Source: HGM12587 sp964602445
GTDB taxonomy: Bacteria > Bacillota > Clostridia > Lachnospirales > Lachnospiraceae
Assembly (NCBI GenBank): GCA_964602445.1
Contig: CAZRQV010000030.1
Span: forward strand, 1 to 22,522
DNA: 22,522 bases
Reading direction: 5' to 3'
Below are positions 1-7,813 of the stretch, piece after piece. The translations under genes were made by a program, and so were the position numbers. The stretch's first letter is position 1. Each line of letters starts with the position of its first letter. A model generated the notes under the pieces. It worked only from the letters and a program-made list of their open reading frames with translations, had not been told where the DNA came from and ran no database searches.

Positions 1-370
1 AGAAATCACAGAATAATGTTTCAGAAGTTGGTCTGACACACATTCTTTCCTGAAGCGGTTCTAATCCGCCGTGAGTTACCCATGCAACTTCCGGTGCAAA
101 ACCTTCTACGTGATCTTTTTCTTTCTGAAGAAGACTTTCCGGAATAAACATTGGAAGGTACACGTTCTGTACACCTGTTTCTTTAAATCTTCTGTCTAAT
201 TCATGCTGAATGTTTTCCCAGATCGCATATCCTGCCGGTTTGATTACCATACAGCCCTTTACGCTGGTATAGTCACACAGTTCTGCTTTTCTTACAACAT
301 CTGTATACCACTGCGCAAAGTCCACGTCCATGGAAGTAATGCCCTCTACGAGCTTTTTATCCTTTGCCAT
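1..370 (-). CDS. proS: Prolyl-tRNA synthetase, N-terminal part (cut by window edge)
   Basis: This is the first 123 codons of prolyl-tRNA synthetase, which charges tRNA-Pro with proline in the cytoplasm; the rest lies beyond base 1. I translated it by hand. It starts MAKDKKLVEGITSMDVDF, continues through a stretch with KAELCDYTSVKGCMVIKP and GYAIWENIQ, and reaches GLEPLQERMCVRPTSE, the class II motif 2 region with the RPTSE signature of ProRS. The N-terminus runs directly into the catalytic core, as in the shorter eukaryote/archaea-like ProRS type common in Clostridia. The ATG at 370 is preceded by GAGGAGAG at a good distance. A sigma-A-like promoter lies just upstream and overlaps the end of the pseudouridine synthase gene, so it is probably transcribed alone. 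No T-box leader fits in the roughly 50-base leader. Confidence 0.93.
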   Translation of the reverse strand, partial: MAKDKKLVEGITSMDVDFAQWYTDVVRKAELCDYTSVKGCMVIKPAGYAIWENIQHELDRRFKETGVQNVYLPMFIPESLLQKEKDHVEGFAPEVAWVTHGGLEPLQERMCVRPTSETLFCDF

Positions 371-417
371 AATTTCTCTCCTCTATTTCTATCTGTTATT
401 CGCTTAAAGATACCCGT

Positions 418-447
418 ATTCTATACCAAAACTACACACTCCGTCAA
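418..447 (-). promoter_or_regulatory. Predicted sigma-A promoter of proS
   Basis: On the minus strand TTGACG (447-442) is followed after 18 bases by TAGAAT (423-418); TATAGA at 425-420 with a 16-base spacer is an alternative. Transcription would start near 411, giving a leader of about 40 bases. The -35 box overlaps the stop codon of the upstream pseudouridine synthase gene. Confidence 0.6.
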
Positions 448-1127
448 GGAAGCATCTCCTGATTTAGCAGGGAATTCTCCGGTGTAATCTGAAATTCCAT
501 CTGTTTTTTTGTCTTTGGATGGATAAATGACAGCCGATAGGCACAAAGTGCGGTCTGTACGTACTCCTCAGTCTGCTGAAATCGGGGATTGTATTTGGTA
601 TCGCCGTACAGCGGCCAGCCTGCATTTGCCATCTGCACCCGGATCTGATGATGCCGTCCGGTGATCAGACCAATCTGCACCAACGCTGTTGTTTTCCCTT
701 CTTTCAGTACCTGATAGTTTAATTCTGCACGTTTTGCATCTTTTGTTTCCTTTGGTACCACAGAAGAAGTATTGGTGCGTCCGTCTTTTGCCAGATAATC
801 CACAAGAGTTCCTCTTTTTTCGGATGGTTTTCCACAAAGAAGTGCAAGATAATGTTTTTTCATGCGTCCATCTGTTACCTGACGGCTTAAATCAGCCGCT
901 GCCTGCGGGGTTTTGGCAAATACCATGACTCCTTCCACCGGCTGATCCAGTCTGTGGACAAGTCCAAGATACGGCTCTCCTGCCGTTTTATCTCTTCTGT
1001 AAAGTTCTTTTTTGATCAGCCCCTGCAGATCCATCATGCGCAGTTTTCCTGCCTGTACCGGAATCCCTGCATCTTTTTTCACTACAAGAAGTGATTCATC
1101 TTCATAAAGTATGTTTAATCCCATCAT
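444..1127 (-). CDS. RluA-family RNA pseudouridine synthase
   Basis: The protein should isomerise specific uridines of rRNA or tRNA to pseudouridine. The catalytic motif HRLDQPVEG is present (Asp is residue 61 from the start chosen here), a variant of the family HRLDxxTSG, and so are the later GLITGRHHQIRVQM and GDTKY blocks typical of the RluA group. No N-terminal S4 RNA-binding domain is present, so it belongs to the short stand-alone type; the exact target uridine cannot be told. I chose the ATG at 1127 because AGGAAAG and AGGGAG lie just upstream and because family similarity begins there (LNILYEDESLLVVKKDAG). The reading frame stays open to an ATG at 1190, but that start has no clear ribosome binding site. 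It lies downstream of the SRP RNA terminator, and no clear promoter of its own was seen. Confidence 0.88.
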   Translation of the reverse strand: MMGLNILYEDESLLVVKKDAGIPVQAGKLRMMDLQGLIKKELYRRDKTAGEPYLGLVHRLDQPVEGVMVFAKTPQAAADLSRQVTDGRMKKHYLALLCGKPSEKRGTLVDYLAKDGRTNTSSVVPKETKDAKRAELNYQVLKEGKTTALVQIGLITGRHHQIRVQMANAGWPLYGDTKYNPRFQQTEEYVQTALCAYRLSFIHPKTKKQMEFQITPENSLLNQEMLP

Positions 1128-1220
1128 TCTCCCTGATCTTTCCTGTTTTTCAATTCCCAACTGCCCTCTGGAAATCATTCTCTTTCCCATAGTAACACAG
1201 CAAGGTCTTTCCTATGAAAT

Positions 1221-1246
1221 AAAAAAACCCGGAATCAGCTTCCGGG
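1221..1246 (-). terminator. Intrinsic terminator of the SRP RNA gene
   Basis: On the minus strand CCCGGAA (1246-1240), a five-base loop and TTCCGGG (1234-1228) form a perfect 7 bp stem followed by seven T (1227-1221). It lies about 20 bases past the predicted 3' end of the SRP RNA. Confidence 0.85.
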
Positions 1247-1265
1247 CATACTATATCTAAAAAAT

Positions 1266-1527
1266 CCGTACATTCCGCTTCGAACGCATCTCATGAACGT
1301 TACCCTGACAGTTAACTCGGCTCGAGCACCCTCGCGGCACCCGAAAGCTCCTGCTTAGTGCTGCTGCATTCCTGCCCTGACACGGTTCGCAGGTTTCCGT
1401 CGCGCAAGACCCAAACGTCAACGCCACTTATCAGGGGCAGCTTCACAAGAAAACGCCCTCTGCGGAATATCACCCCTACTATAGCGGATTGTAGGTACAA
1501 GGCACCGCTACCGCCCCGGCTGTACGG
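1266..1527 (-). ncRNA. ffs: Signal recognition particle RNA, large bacterial type
   Basis: This is the RNA scaffold of the signal recognition particle, which binds Ffh and targets ribosomes making membrane proteins. Read on the minus strand, the Alu-domain start GGGGCGGTAGCGGTGCC matches the Gram-positive scRNA pattern. Domain IV shows GTCAGG, then GCA, the tetraloop GGAA (plus-strand 1369-1372), TGC and AGCAGC, which is the Ffh-binding asymmetric loop and hairpin. The predicted ends CCGTACA (1527-1521) and TGTACGG (1272-1266) are complementary and close the molecule, giving about 262 nt, close to the Bacillus 6S-like scRNA length. Its own promoter (1557-1585) and terminator (1221-1246) flank it. 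The neighbour tadA upstream matches the known Bacillus gene order tadA-scr. End positions are estimates. Confidence 0.93.
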
Positions 1528-1556
1528 AAACTTTATGACTTGTTTCACGAGTTTCT

Positions 1557-1585
1557 AGTATATCTTCTTTAGGTTTGTTTGTCAA
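1557..1585 (-). promoter_or_regulatory. Strong sigma-A promoter of the SRP RNA
   Basis: On the minus strand a perfect TTGACA (1585-1580), a 17-base spacer and TATACT (1562-1557) are seen. The -35 box lies inside the last codons of tadA and the promoter spans the tadA stop codon. The start of transcription would be near 1550. Confidence 0.88.
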
Positions 1586-2075
1586 CCTCCACGGCTGCTG
1601 CTTTTTTCTTTTTTTCCCGCAGTTCTCTGAAAAATCCGCTCATCAAAGCACTGCACTCTTCTTTCAGGACATCTTCTGTCAGTTCCACCTGATGATTAAA
1701 CTGATCCATCTGCAAAAGGTTGATGACCGATCCGGCACAGCCGGCTTTGGCATTTTTACTTCCCATAACTACCCGGTCGATTCTTGCCTGTACAATGGCT
1801 CCGGCACACATCTGGCACGGCTCCAGCGTCACATACATGGTACAGCCTTCCAGCCGCCAGTCTCCCAGCACTTTTGCTGCTTTTCTGATTGCAAGGATCT
1901 CCGCGTGGGACAGTGTAGATTTGTCAAGATTTCTTCGGTTATACCCTCTGGCAATGATCTTCCCTTCGTAAACGATGACACAGCCAATGGGGGCTTCTTC
2001 TAATTTATAAGCCTTCTTTGCCTGCCGAAGCGCTTCTTTCATAAATTTTTCATCAGCAGAAAGTTCTTTTCTCAT
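1569..2075 (-). CDS. tadA: tRNA adenosine(34) deaminase
   Basis: The enzyme converts adenosine 34 in the anticodon of tRNA-Arg(ACG) to inosine, widening codon reading. At 168 residues it has the normal family length. The zinc-dependent deaminase signature is complete: HAE at residues 57-59 (zinc His and catalytic Glu) and PCQMC with Cys87 and Cys90. The segment from YVTLEPCQMCAGAI onward fits TadA rather than a free cytidine deaminase. The start ATG at 2075 follows GGAAGGAAAG and lies only 3 bases after the rsmA stop, so it is the last protein gene of the tatD-rsmA-tadA group. The SRP RNA promoter is embedded in its 3' end. The symbol tadA here is the tRNA deaminase and is unrelated to the Tad pilus genes upstream. 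Confidence 0.95.
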   Translation of the reverse strand: MRKELSADEKFMKEALRQAKKAYKLEEAPIGCVIVYEGKIIARGYNRRNLDKSTLSHAEILAIRKAAKVLGDWRLEGCTMYVTLEPCQMCAGAIVQARIDRVVMGSKNAKAGCAGSVINLLQMDQFNHQVELTEDVLKEECSALMSGFFRELREKKKKAAAVEVDKQT

Positions 2076-2078
2076 GTA

Positions 2079-2963
2079 TTACTTTCCTTCCAGCTCCAAC
2101 AGCACATCTGCCAGTTTTGCAAACTGTTCCAACGTCAGCGCTTCTCCGCGGACACTTGGAGAAAGTTCCATCGTCTCAATGGCCTGTGCGATCTGTTCTT
2201 TCGAATAATGCAGCTCCGGACTGTTATTTAAACCATTGGCAAGCGTTTTCCTTCTCTGATTAAAGGAAGCTCTGATCAATTGAAACATCAGCTTTTCGTC
2301 TCTGACGGTAACCGGCGGTTTTTCATGCACAGTCAGCTTGATCACCGCTGATCCAATCTTCGGTCTTGGCATAAAACAGTTCTGAGGTACATTTGCCACC
2401 AGATACGGTTCTGCATAATACTGTACTGCCAAAGATAATGCGCCATAGTCTTTGGTTCCCGGACCCATGCGCATTCTATCTGCCACTTCTTTCTGTACCA
2501 TAATGGTAATGCTGTGCAGCGGTACATGGTTTTCAAACAATCCCATAATGATCGGAGTTGTAATATAGTACGGCAGGTTTGCAACGACTTTTACCGGTCT
2601 GCCACCGTTCTTTTCCTCTGCCAGCTTATTTAAATCTACTTTTAATACGTCTTCATTGATGATCGTTACATTATCATAAGCACTTAACGTATCCTGCAGG
2701 ATTGGGATCAGCATCTTATCGATCTCAATGGCTACAACTTCTCTGGCTGCACATGCCAGATACTGGGTCATGGTACCGATCCCCGGCCCAATCTCTACTA
2801 CAAGATCCTCTTTTGTGATCTCTGCTGCACTGATGATCTTATCCAGTACATGAGTATCGATCAAAAAGTTCTGACCGAACTTTTTCTGAAAAGCAAATTC
2901 ATATTTCTGAATCACTTCCACCGTTTTCTGTGGATTGCCAAGATATGGGGTTTTATCACTCAT
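2079..2963 (-). CDS. rsmA: 16S rRNA (adenine1518/1519-N6)-dimethyltransferase
   Basis: RsmA (KsgA) dimethylates two adjacent adenines in the 3' terminal hairpin of 16S rRNA during 30S assembly, using S-adenosylmethionine. Visible motifs are FGQNFL at about residues 29-34, the SAM-binding EIGPGIG at 57-63 and the adenine-N6 methyltransferase motif IV NLPYY at 129-133. The C-terminal region with ASFNQRRKTL is typical. The protein has 294 residues. I chose the ATG at 2963, which has AGGAG 8 bases upstream; the GTG immediately before it (2966) is also possible but closer to the binding site and overlaps the tatD stop. It sits 2 bases after tatD and 3 bases before tadA. Confidence 0.95.
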   Translation of the reverse strand: MSDKTPYLGNPQKTVEVIQKYEFAFQKKFGQNFLIDTHVLDKIISAAEITKEDLVVEIGPGIGTMTQYLACAAREVVAIEIDKMLIPILQDTLSAYDNVTIINEDVLKVDLNKLAEEKNGGRPVKVVANLPYYITTPIIMGLFENHVPLHSITIMVQKEVADRMRMGPGTKDYGALSLAVQYYAEPYLVANVPQNCFMPRPKIGSAVIKLTVHEKPPVTVRDEKLMFQLIRASFNQRRKTLANGLNNSPELHYSKEQIAQAIETMELSPSVRGEALTLEQFAKLADVLLELEGK

Positions 2964-2965
2964 CA

Positions 2966-3739
2966 CTATTTCTCCTGTATATTGTAAAGTTTTCTTCCGT
3001 TTTCATTGGTCACCGCAATAATTTCCTCTGCGGATATCTGTTTGATCGCAGCAAGCTCCTGCACTACATAAGTGAGCAGCGAGGAATTATTTCTCTTTGC
3101 GCGATAAGGAACCGGTGCCAGATACGGAGAGTCTGTTTCTAACACAATCTGTGAAAGCGGCGCATATTCTGCTACTTCTTTCAGTTTTTTTGCATTTTTA
3201 AACGTAAGCACACCGCCGATTCCCAGATAATATCCCATATTCAGATATTCTCTTGCCAGCTCCACCGAATAAGAATAGCAGTGGATTACCCCTCGAAGCT
3301 CCAGAGGTTTGGCAGCGATCATCATGTCCAGCGTATCCTGAGCAGCTTCTCTGCTGTGCACGATCACCGGCAGTTTCTGCTCATGCGCCAGTTCCATCTG
3401 ACGTAAAAACCAATGTTTCTGAAGATCATGCTTTTCCTTGTCCCAATAATAATCCAGCCCGATCTCTCCGATCGCCTTTACCTTTTCATGATTCGACCAT
3501 TCCTTTAAACGGGCAAACTGGTTCTCATCCAGCTCTCCCACTTCATCCGGATGGACACCAACTGCGGCATAGATAAATGGGTACTGTTCTGCCAACCGAA
3601 TGCTTCGCTCCGAAGATGCCATACCTGCACCTACATTTACAATATATCCTACCCCTGCATCCTTCATTCCTGCCAGCAGGGTCTCTCTATCATTTTCAAA
3701 CGCTTTATCATCATAATGAGCATGTGTATCAAAAATCAT
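2966..3739 (-). CDS. tatD: TatD-family metal-dependent deoxyribonuclease
   Basis: TatD proteins are TIM-barrel hydrolases of the amidohydrolase superfamily with 3'-5' exonuclease activity on DNA. Metal ligands can be placed as His6 and His8 (DTHAHYD), Glu92 (GEIGLDYYWD), His128 (IVHSR), His153 (IHCYS) and Asp203 (ETDSPYLAP). The length of 257 residues is normal. The start ATG at 3739 has AGGAGG five bases upstream. The gene begins 14 bases after the stop of the FHA gene, with no room for a separate promoter, so it is probably transcribed at least partly from the pilus operon. In many Firmicutes tatD follows metG directly; here they are about 9 kb apart. Confidence 0.94.
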   Translation of the reverse strand: MIFDTHAHYDDKAFENDRETLLAGMKDAGVGYIVNVGAGMASSERSIRLAEQYPFIYAAVGVHPDEVGELDENQFARLKEWSNHEKVKAIGEIGLDYYWDKEKHDLQKHWFLRQMELAHEQKLPVIVHSREAAQDTLDMMIAAKPLELRGVIHCYSYSVELAREYLNMGYYLGIGGVLTFKNAKKLKEVAEYAPLSQIVLETDSPYLAPVPYRAKRNNSSLLTYVVQELAAIKQISAEEIIAVTNENGRKLYNIQEK

Positions 3740-3753
3740 AATATCCTCCTAGT

Positions 3754-4902
3754 TTAGAGGTTATTATAACATTCATATCCTACATCTGCAAACAGAATGC
3801 GGTCTCCCTGAAAAATTTCCACTTCTTTTCCCGGTGCAAGTGCCACACTGTTGACAAATGTACCATTGGTGGAGTTGGCATCTGCTACAAACAATCTGTT
3901 CTCCCGTAAATAAAAACGGCTGTGGATCCTGCTGATGCTGTCCCTTCCGATATAACCGTCTACCGCACCTTTTTTCTTTCCCACAAGAAACCGGGATTCA
4001 CTGATGCAAAATTCCTCATAGCCCGGCAGCAGCGGCCGGAGTCTCCAACGTCCTACAGGCATCTGATCCAGTAAAACCGTATTGCCTCCCGGCGAATCCA
4101 ACACCTGCGTATTTCCAAACGGTTCCTTTGTTTCTGCGGAATCTCTCCGACCGATTTCCTGATCCCAATGCGGCAGTTCCTGCTTATTTTCTCGGAGTTC
4201 CTCCGTTTCTTTCTTTAAAAAGAACTGCAGCAGCCATCGGAAAAAACCGTATTTTTTCTGTTCTTGTCCGACACCTTTGATTTCTTTTGACAAAGATTCT
4301 TCCGGCACTGTTTCCGAGAACGACTCTGCACAGAACACCACGCTCTGCTCCGAAGGAACCGGAGATCCTTTCGGGGAATGCTCTTCTAAGATCTCTGCGA
4401 TCATAAATTCACCGTTGCAGACACTTTGATACAAGTGATACGCCAGCTCCACGCCTTCCGTATCCCGATAGTCCAGTTTTCCTAAAATCTCTTCCAGCAT
4501 CGTTCGAAAAGATTGTAACAAATCCTGTGACTCCCAGGGGCAATAGCAAAAATAAAACTGATCTTCTTTCTTATAAATATGTTCCAGATCCAGTCGAAGA
4601 TGTTCGATTTCCAAAAGATAATTTTCTGCCTCTTTTGTCACCTGATCAATGGCACAAAAAAGAGTCCGCAGCATCTCTGCCGACAATTTTTCCCGTTCTG
4701 CACAGTCTTTCAAGGACTGTTTCGAAGTAATATCATAATAAATCTGCACTTGTGCATTTAACCGCTGTACCTGGATCGGCAAGATCAGTTCCAGCTGATT
4801 TTGAAGCAGCATCTCAAGCTCATAGGATTCCTCATACTGTTTTTCTTCACTTTCCAAGATCAAATATGTTTTATTGAAATCCCGTTTTAATAATTCTTTC
4901 AT
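3754..4902 (-). CDS. FHA-domain protein of the Tad pilus locus (DUF6382-like N-terminus)
   Basis: The last part (about residues 303-375) is a forkhead-associated domain, which reads phosphothreonine peptides: the signatures are GRDSISRIHSRF at 319-330 and STNGTFVN at 344-351. The first 175 residues resemble the DUF6382 region that often precedes FHA domains in Clostridia, and the middle (about 176-295) is a charged, probably disordered linker with a short hydrophobic patch (GFFRWLLQFFL). The linker carries NTQVLD and NTVLLD, which look like FHA ligand sites (threonine followed by hydrophobic residues). It overlaps the upstream TadE-like gene by four bases (ATGA), so it is translationally coupled to the pilus operon. 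A signalling or scaffold role at the pilus machine is inference. Confidence 0.82.
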   Translation of the reverse strand: MKELLKRDFNKTYLILESEEKQYEESYELEMLLQNQLELILPIQVQRLNAQVQIYYDITSKQSLKDCAEREKLSAEMLRTLFCAIDQVTKEAENYLLEIEHLRLDLEHIYKKEDQFYFCYCPWESQDLLQSFRTMLEEILGKLDYRDTEGVELAYHLYQSVCNGEFMIAEILEEHSPKGSPVPSEQSVVFCAESFSETVPEESLSKEIKGVGQEQKKYGFFRWLLQFFLKKETEELRENKQELPHWDQEIGRRDSAETKEPFGNTQVLDSPGGNTVLLDQMPVGRWRLRPLLPGYEEFCISESRFLVGKKKGAVDGYIGRDSISRIHSRFYLRENRLFVADANSTNGTFVNSVALAPGKEVEIFQGDRILFADVGYECYNNL

Positions 4903-5291
4903 CTATTTCCTCCTGCATTCTCCCATAGTGTTCGCAAAGTGTGCTCCGGAAAAGTACGTTCATAAACAACGGTCACTTTGATCGGCGTTTGAAACAGCTT
5001 TTGTATACAAGCATAAGTAAGTTTGATCTTTGTTGATGTTATGTCCACAGATACCTGCAGCTTTTCTGCTCCAATGGTTCTTGCTTCTGCAGCTCTTTCT
5101 GCATTTCTGATCAATTCTTCTTTCCACACCGTCTCCCCAGAGGATTCCATCGTCTCAAAGATACATTCATATCCCGTTACTTTCAGTACCGCCTGATTGT
5201 ACTCAAAAATCCCAAGATAGCAGACAATTCCTATGATCAAAAAGCAAAATGGAAAAAGATAAGAACCTTCGGCGGTCAGACCTGCTTTCAT
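4899..5291 (-). CDS. TadE-like pseudopilin
   Basis: This is a 130-residue protein with a very short N-terminus, one hydrophobic helix (about residues 11-28) and a small soluble domain, the shape of TadE/TadF minor pseudopilins. The N-terminal GLTAEGSYLFPF is reminiscent of the TadE motif in which an acidic residue shortly precedes the helix, although Glu is at +4 rather than +5 if cleavage follows Gly4. It overlaps both neighbours by four bases: ATG inside the prepilin peptidase stop and its own TGA inside the FHA start. It most likely is a minor component of, or assembly factor for, the Flp pilus. Sequence similarity is weak, so the name rests largely on context. Confidence 0.7.
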   Translation of the reverse strand: MKAGLTAEGSYLFPFCFLIIGIVCYLGIFEYNQAVLKVTGYECIFETMESSGETVWKEELIRNAERAAEARTIGAEKLQVSVDITSTKIKLTYACIQKLFQTPIKVTVVYERTFPEHTLRTLWENAGGNR

Positions 5292-5722
5292 AAAACCCTC
5301 ACTCCCACAAATGCCAGAAACAAAAACGGTAAAAATGGAATCCGTTCCTTTACTGAACCGGAATCTGCCAGAATTTTGCAGACACTATAAATCCCGCTTA
5401 GGATCAATGCTCCGAAAACGATCCGAAAAAGCATGGAAACGCCTTCTAACATCCCTAAGATCAAAATCACCATACCATCTCCATATCCAATGGCTTCTTC
5501 TGTCAATTTCCCAATGATCAGAACTGCAGCACCCATACCGATTCCCGCCAGAACCTCGGCTGTTTTTTGTACCCCAAAAAACAACTGACATAACATTGCT
5601 GCTGCCGCAAACATCCCCAAAAAGAGGGTTGGCAGACTCTGATCTTTCAGATCCAGATAGGAACCGATTCCTAAAAATGATAATTCCATTCCCTGGATGA
5701 CATACAATTCCCAATTCATCAT
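5288..5722 (-). CDS. Prepilin peptidase of the Tad pilus (A24 family, TadV/CpaA-like)
   Basis: The 144-residue polytopic membrane protein should cleave the leader peptides of the Flp pilin and the TadE-like proteins. Both catalytic aspartates of the A24 aspartyl peptidases are visible: Asp24 in SYLDLKDQSLP and Asp82 in GYGDG. The C-terminal ERIPFLPFL is also typical. The protein is short and lacks the N-terminal methylase part of PilD, as expected for TadV/CpaA. I chose the ATG at 5722, which shares ATGA with the stop of the previous gene and has GGAGG eight bases upstream, in preference to an ATG at 5749. It overlaps the next gene by four bases. Confidence 0.87.
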   Translation of the reverse strand: MMNWELYVIQGMELSFLGIGSYLDLKDQSLPTLFLGMFAAAAMLCQLFFGVQKTAEVLAGIGMGAAVLIIGKLTEEAIGYGDGMVILILGMLEGVSMLFRIVFGALILSGIYSVCKILADSGSVKERIPFLPFLFLAFVGVRVL

Positions 5723-6501
5723 GACTCCTTTCCTCCGCATCGGCTGCATGGTCTTCGGTTTCCTGCCTGACGAAACGGGATCTTCCGAACCGTTCTTTTC
5801 AGCCCGCTGCAGCTTCGTTCTGAATGATAGCAGTCGCCTTCTGTGGTAATATATACCATCTTTCCGAAGGCTGTTTTACAAAGTTCACATTTACGGTACT
5901 TTTGACCGTACACATTTTTTAATCTCCGTGCCTTTTGCATTGTTACCGTCCGGATAGATAACTTCAAATGAGTACAGTTCCGATTCAAATGATACACTTC
6001 TCCATCAGGGGTAATATATACATAAGTTTCGAAAACGCCTTCTTCCATAAAGCCGATCCACGGACGGCATACTGCCGTTTCCTGAATCGTTATTCCTGTT
6101 CGAAACGGATCGATCCACAGACTTCGTCTTTTTTCCGTTTTATAAATCGTAATATCGTCTGCAGCTGTGATTCCTGTATTTCCCAAAATGACCGCAGCTT
6201 TTTTTGCATCAGCGGCAGCCTGTAGTTTCAATTCCGCCGCTGATGCGTATTGAGAAAAAAATGAGAAGAAAGCAAACAAAACGATCAAAAACATGGGAAG
6301 GATCAATGCTGCTTCCACACTGAGACTTCCTTTGACTAAGGTACACAGAGACGCCCTTTCGTTTGGGCGTATTGATTTATACAGTTCTTTGTTGCTTGGG
6401 GGAGCACACATATCGCCTTGAAATTTTTTTACCTTCTGCGAAAGAACGTTTCTCTGCACCTTATTTTTCATAATATACGTTTCTCTGAATGGTATTTTCA
6501 T
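5719..6501 (-). CDS. TadE-like pseudopilin with two C-terminal Cys/His modules
   Basis: A hydrophobic helix (about residues 62-85) is preceded by KGSLSVEAALILP, which matches a prepilin-like site with Gly before the cut and Glu at +5, as in Flp and TadE proteins. The C-terminal part holds two copies of a module that runs VYIT-acidic-x-YH-x4-C, then CxxC: His171, Cys176, Cys205, Cys208 and His226, Cys231, Cys252, Cys255. These could each bind a zinc ion. The start is uncertain. The ATG at 6501 has GAGGG eight bases upstream and overlaps the DUF5702 gene by 41 bases; the GTG at 6507 and the ATG at 6411 are alternatives, and the latter would give a more ordinary leader of about 27 residues. The stop overlaps the prepilin peptidase start (ATGA). 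Confidence 0.78.
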   Translation of the reverse strand: MKIPFRETYIMKNKVQRNVLSQKVKKFQGDMCAPPSNKELYKSIRPNERASLCTLVKGSLSVEAALILPMFLIVLFAFFSFFSQYASAAELKLQAAADAKKAAVILGNTGITAADDITIYKTEKRRSLWIDPFRTGITIQETAVCRPWIGFMEEGVFETYVYITPDGEVYHLNRNCTHLKLSIRTVTMQKARRLKNVYGQKYRKCELCKTAFGKMVYITTEGDCYHSERSCSGLKRTVRKIPFRQAGNRRPCSRCGGKES

Positions 6502-7813
6502 AAACACCGCCCTCTGACCATGGAATCCTCATAAAAAGACTCTCCATCTGCCATGTCCATTCTGCCCGGAACTGATCCACACAATGATCCATCCGAAACT
6601 GCTCATATCCACATTTTTTACGAACTTCCAGTTCGATCACATCCATACAGCGATAGATCTTCTTCGCAGAATCCGTCGTATTTAAAAATACATATAAATA
6701 CTGCTCATATCCCATGGAAATATTCTGAAAAATTCCATCTTCGTAAAGAGGTACTTTTTCCCCTGCAAAAACTCGTTTAGTTTCTTCAACGGCTGCTTCT
6801 ATTGCTTTTGAGATCAGCAGGATTTCCCGGACAATTTTAGTCAGCACCGGATTTCCCGCGGCTCCTGTCAAGAGTACCGCCTCAGCTTCTGCTTCCGCCG
6901 TCTTACCTGCATCTTTATGGAAAAGAAGATAATTTCCGCCAGCTCTCAAAAGAAAGATGCGCCACATCACCTGTTCCAGATTTTTCTGATCCTCGGCTTC
7001 TCCTGCAATGATATACTCGATCTGATATTCCAAAGATTCATTCCATCGTTCCGGATCAGAACTTCCATAATGATTCATATACTTCAAAAGATAACCATGA
7101 AACATCTGCATATCTAAAAAACCGTTCTCTTCTGCAATCCCGCTTCCGGTTTGCAGTTTCCGATGTTCCAGCCGCTCTGACAATTCTATCGTTTTTCCGG
7201 ATAAATTTTCTCTGGTTCCAAAAACTGCTTCTGTCAGAACTTCTACCGACGGAAAGGATACTTCCGGCAGAGAAATGTCAAACAGCGGTTCTCCGTCTTC
7301 TCCGGTAAATTGTTCCAGAATCTGTACAGCTTCTGCTGTATTTTCTTCCAGCAGTTTCCCTAAATCCAAACTCTTTCCTAAAGAACCTGTCTTTCCGCTC
7401 AGATCTTCTATCCACTGATATCCGCTCTGAACTTTCATAAATGTAACTGCCTGCTGAAAGAACGGACTGCCTTCTGCATCTGTGGCTCGTTCCCATTGAT
7501 CTGCCGCCACATAAACCTCGAAAAGATCCTCTGTATTTCTGCAGAAATAATCTTCCAGCCGTGTTTCCAGCAATGCTGTCTGTTCTGTTCCCTGTTCATA
7601 ATCCAGATCCAGAAAAAAGACACCATACTGCCGAAAAAGTTCTGATTGATATTCTGACAGTACAGAAAATTCTGCCAGTTCCATTGCCTGCTGTGCTTTT
7701 GCTTTCAAATAATAATTTCGGATTCCCTCTGTCAGAACGAGACAAAAAAGAAGAAATACCATCATCGATAAGGAGAGAACGATGGTCATAGAACCTTTGA
7801 ACGATCGGATCAT
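6461..7813 (-). CDS. DUF5702-like Tad locus membrane protein
   Basis: The 450-residue protein starts FKGSMTIVLSLSMMVFLL, one membrane helix at residues about 9-29, and the rest is predicted to be outside. This layout and the sequence match the DUF5702 proteins found in Tad loci of Clostridia, which look like large pseudopilins. There is no Glu at +5 after the candidate Gly7, so prepilin processing is doubtful. The extracellular part is rich in Glu and has alternating helical stretches. Its ATG shares ATGA with the stop codon of the flp gene, so the two are coupled. The role is unknown; a tip or minor pilin is inference. Confidence 0.78.
   Translation of the reverse strand: MIRSFKGSMTIVLSLSMMVFLLFCLVLTEGIRNYYLKAKAQQAMELAEFSVLSEYQSELFRQYGVFFLDLDYEQGTEQTALLETRLEDYFCRNTEDLFEVYVAADQWERATDAEGSPFFQQAVTFMKVQSGYQWIEDLSGKTGSLGKSLDLGKLLEENTAEAVQILEQFTGEDGEPLFDISLPEVSFPSVEVLTEAVFGTRENLSGKTIELSERLEHRKLQTGSGIAEENGFLDMQMFHGYLLKYMNHYGSSDPERWNESLEYQIEYIIAGEAEDQKNLEQVMWRIFLLRAGGNYLLFHKDAGKTAEAEAEAVLLTGAAGNPVLTKIVREILLISKAIEAAVEETKRVFAGEKVPLYEDGIFQNISMGYEQYLYVFLNTTDSAKKIYRCMDVIELEVRKKCGYEQFRMDHCVDQFRAEWTWQMESLFMRIPWSEGGVYENTIQRNVYYEK

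Noticed and set aside
568..837. Open frame of 89 codons on the minus strand in another frame
   Set aside because: Fully inside the pseudouridine synthase gene, out of frame and without family likeness.
1312..1548. Open frame of 78 codons on the minus strand
   Set aside because: It lies wholly over the SRP RNA, has no ribosome binding site and its product is not like any family I know.
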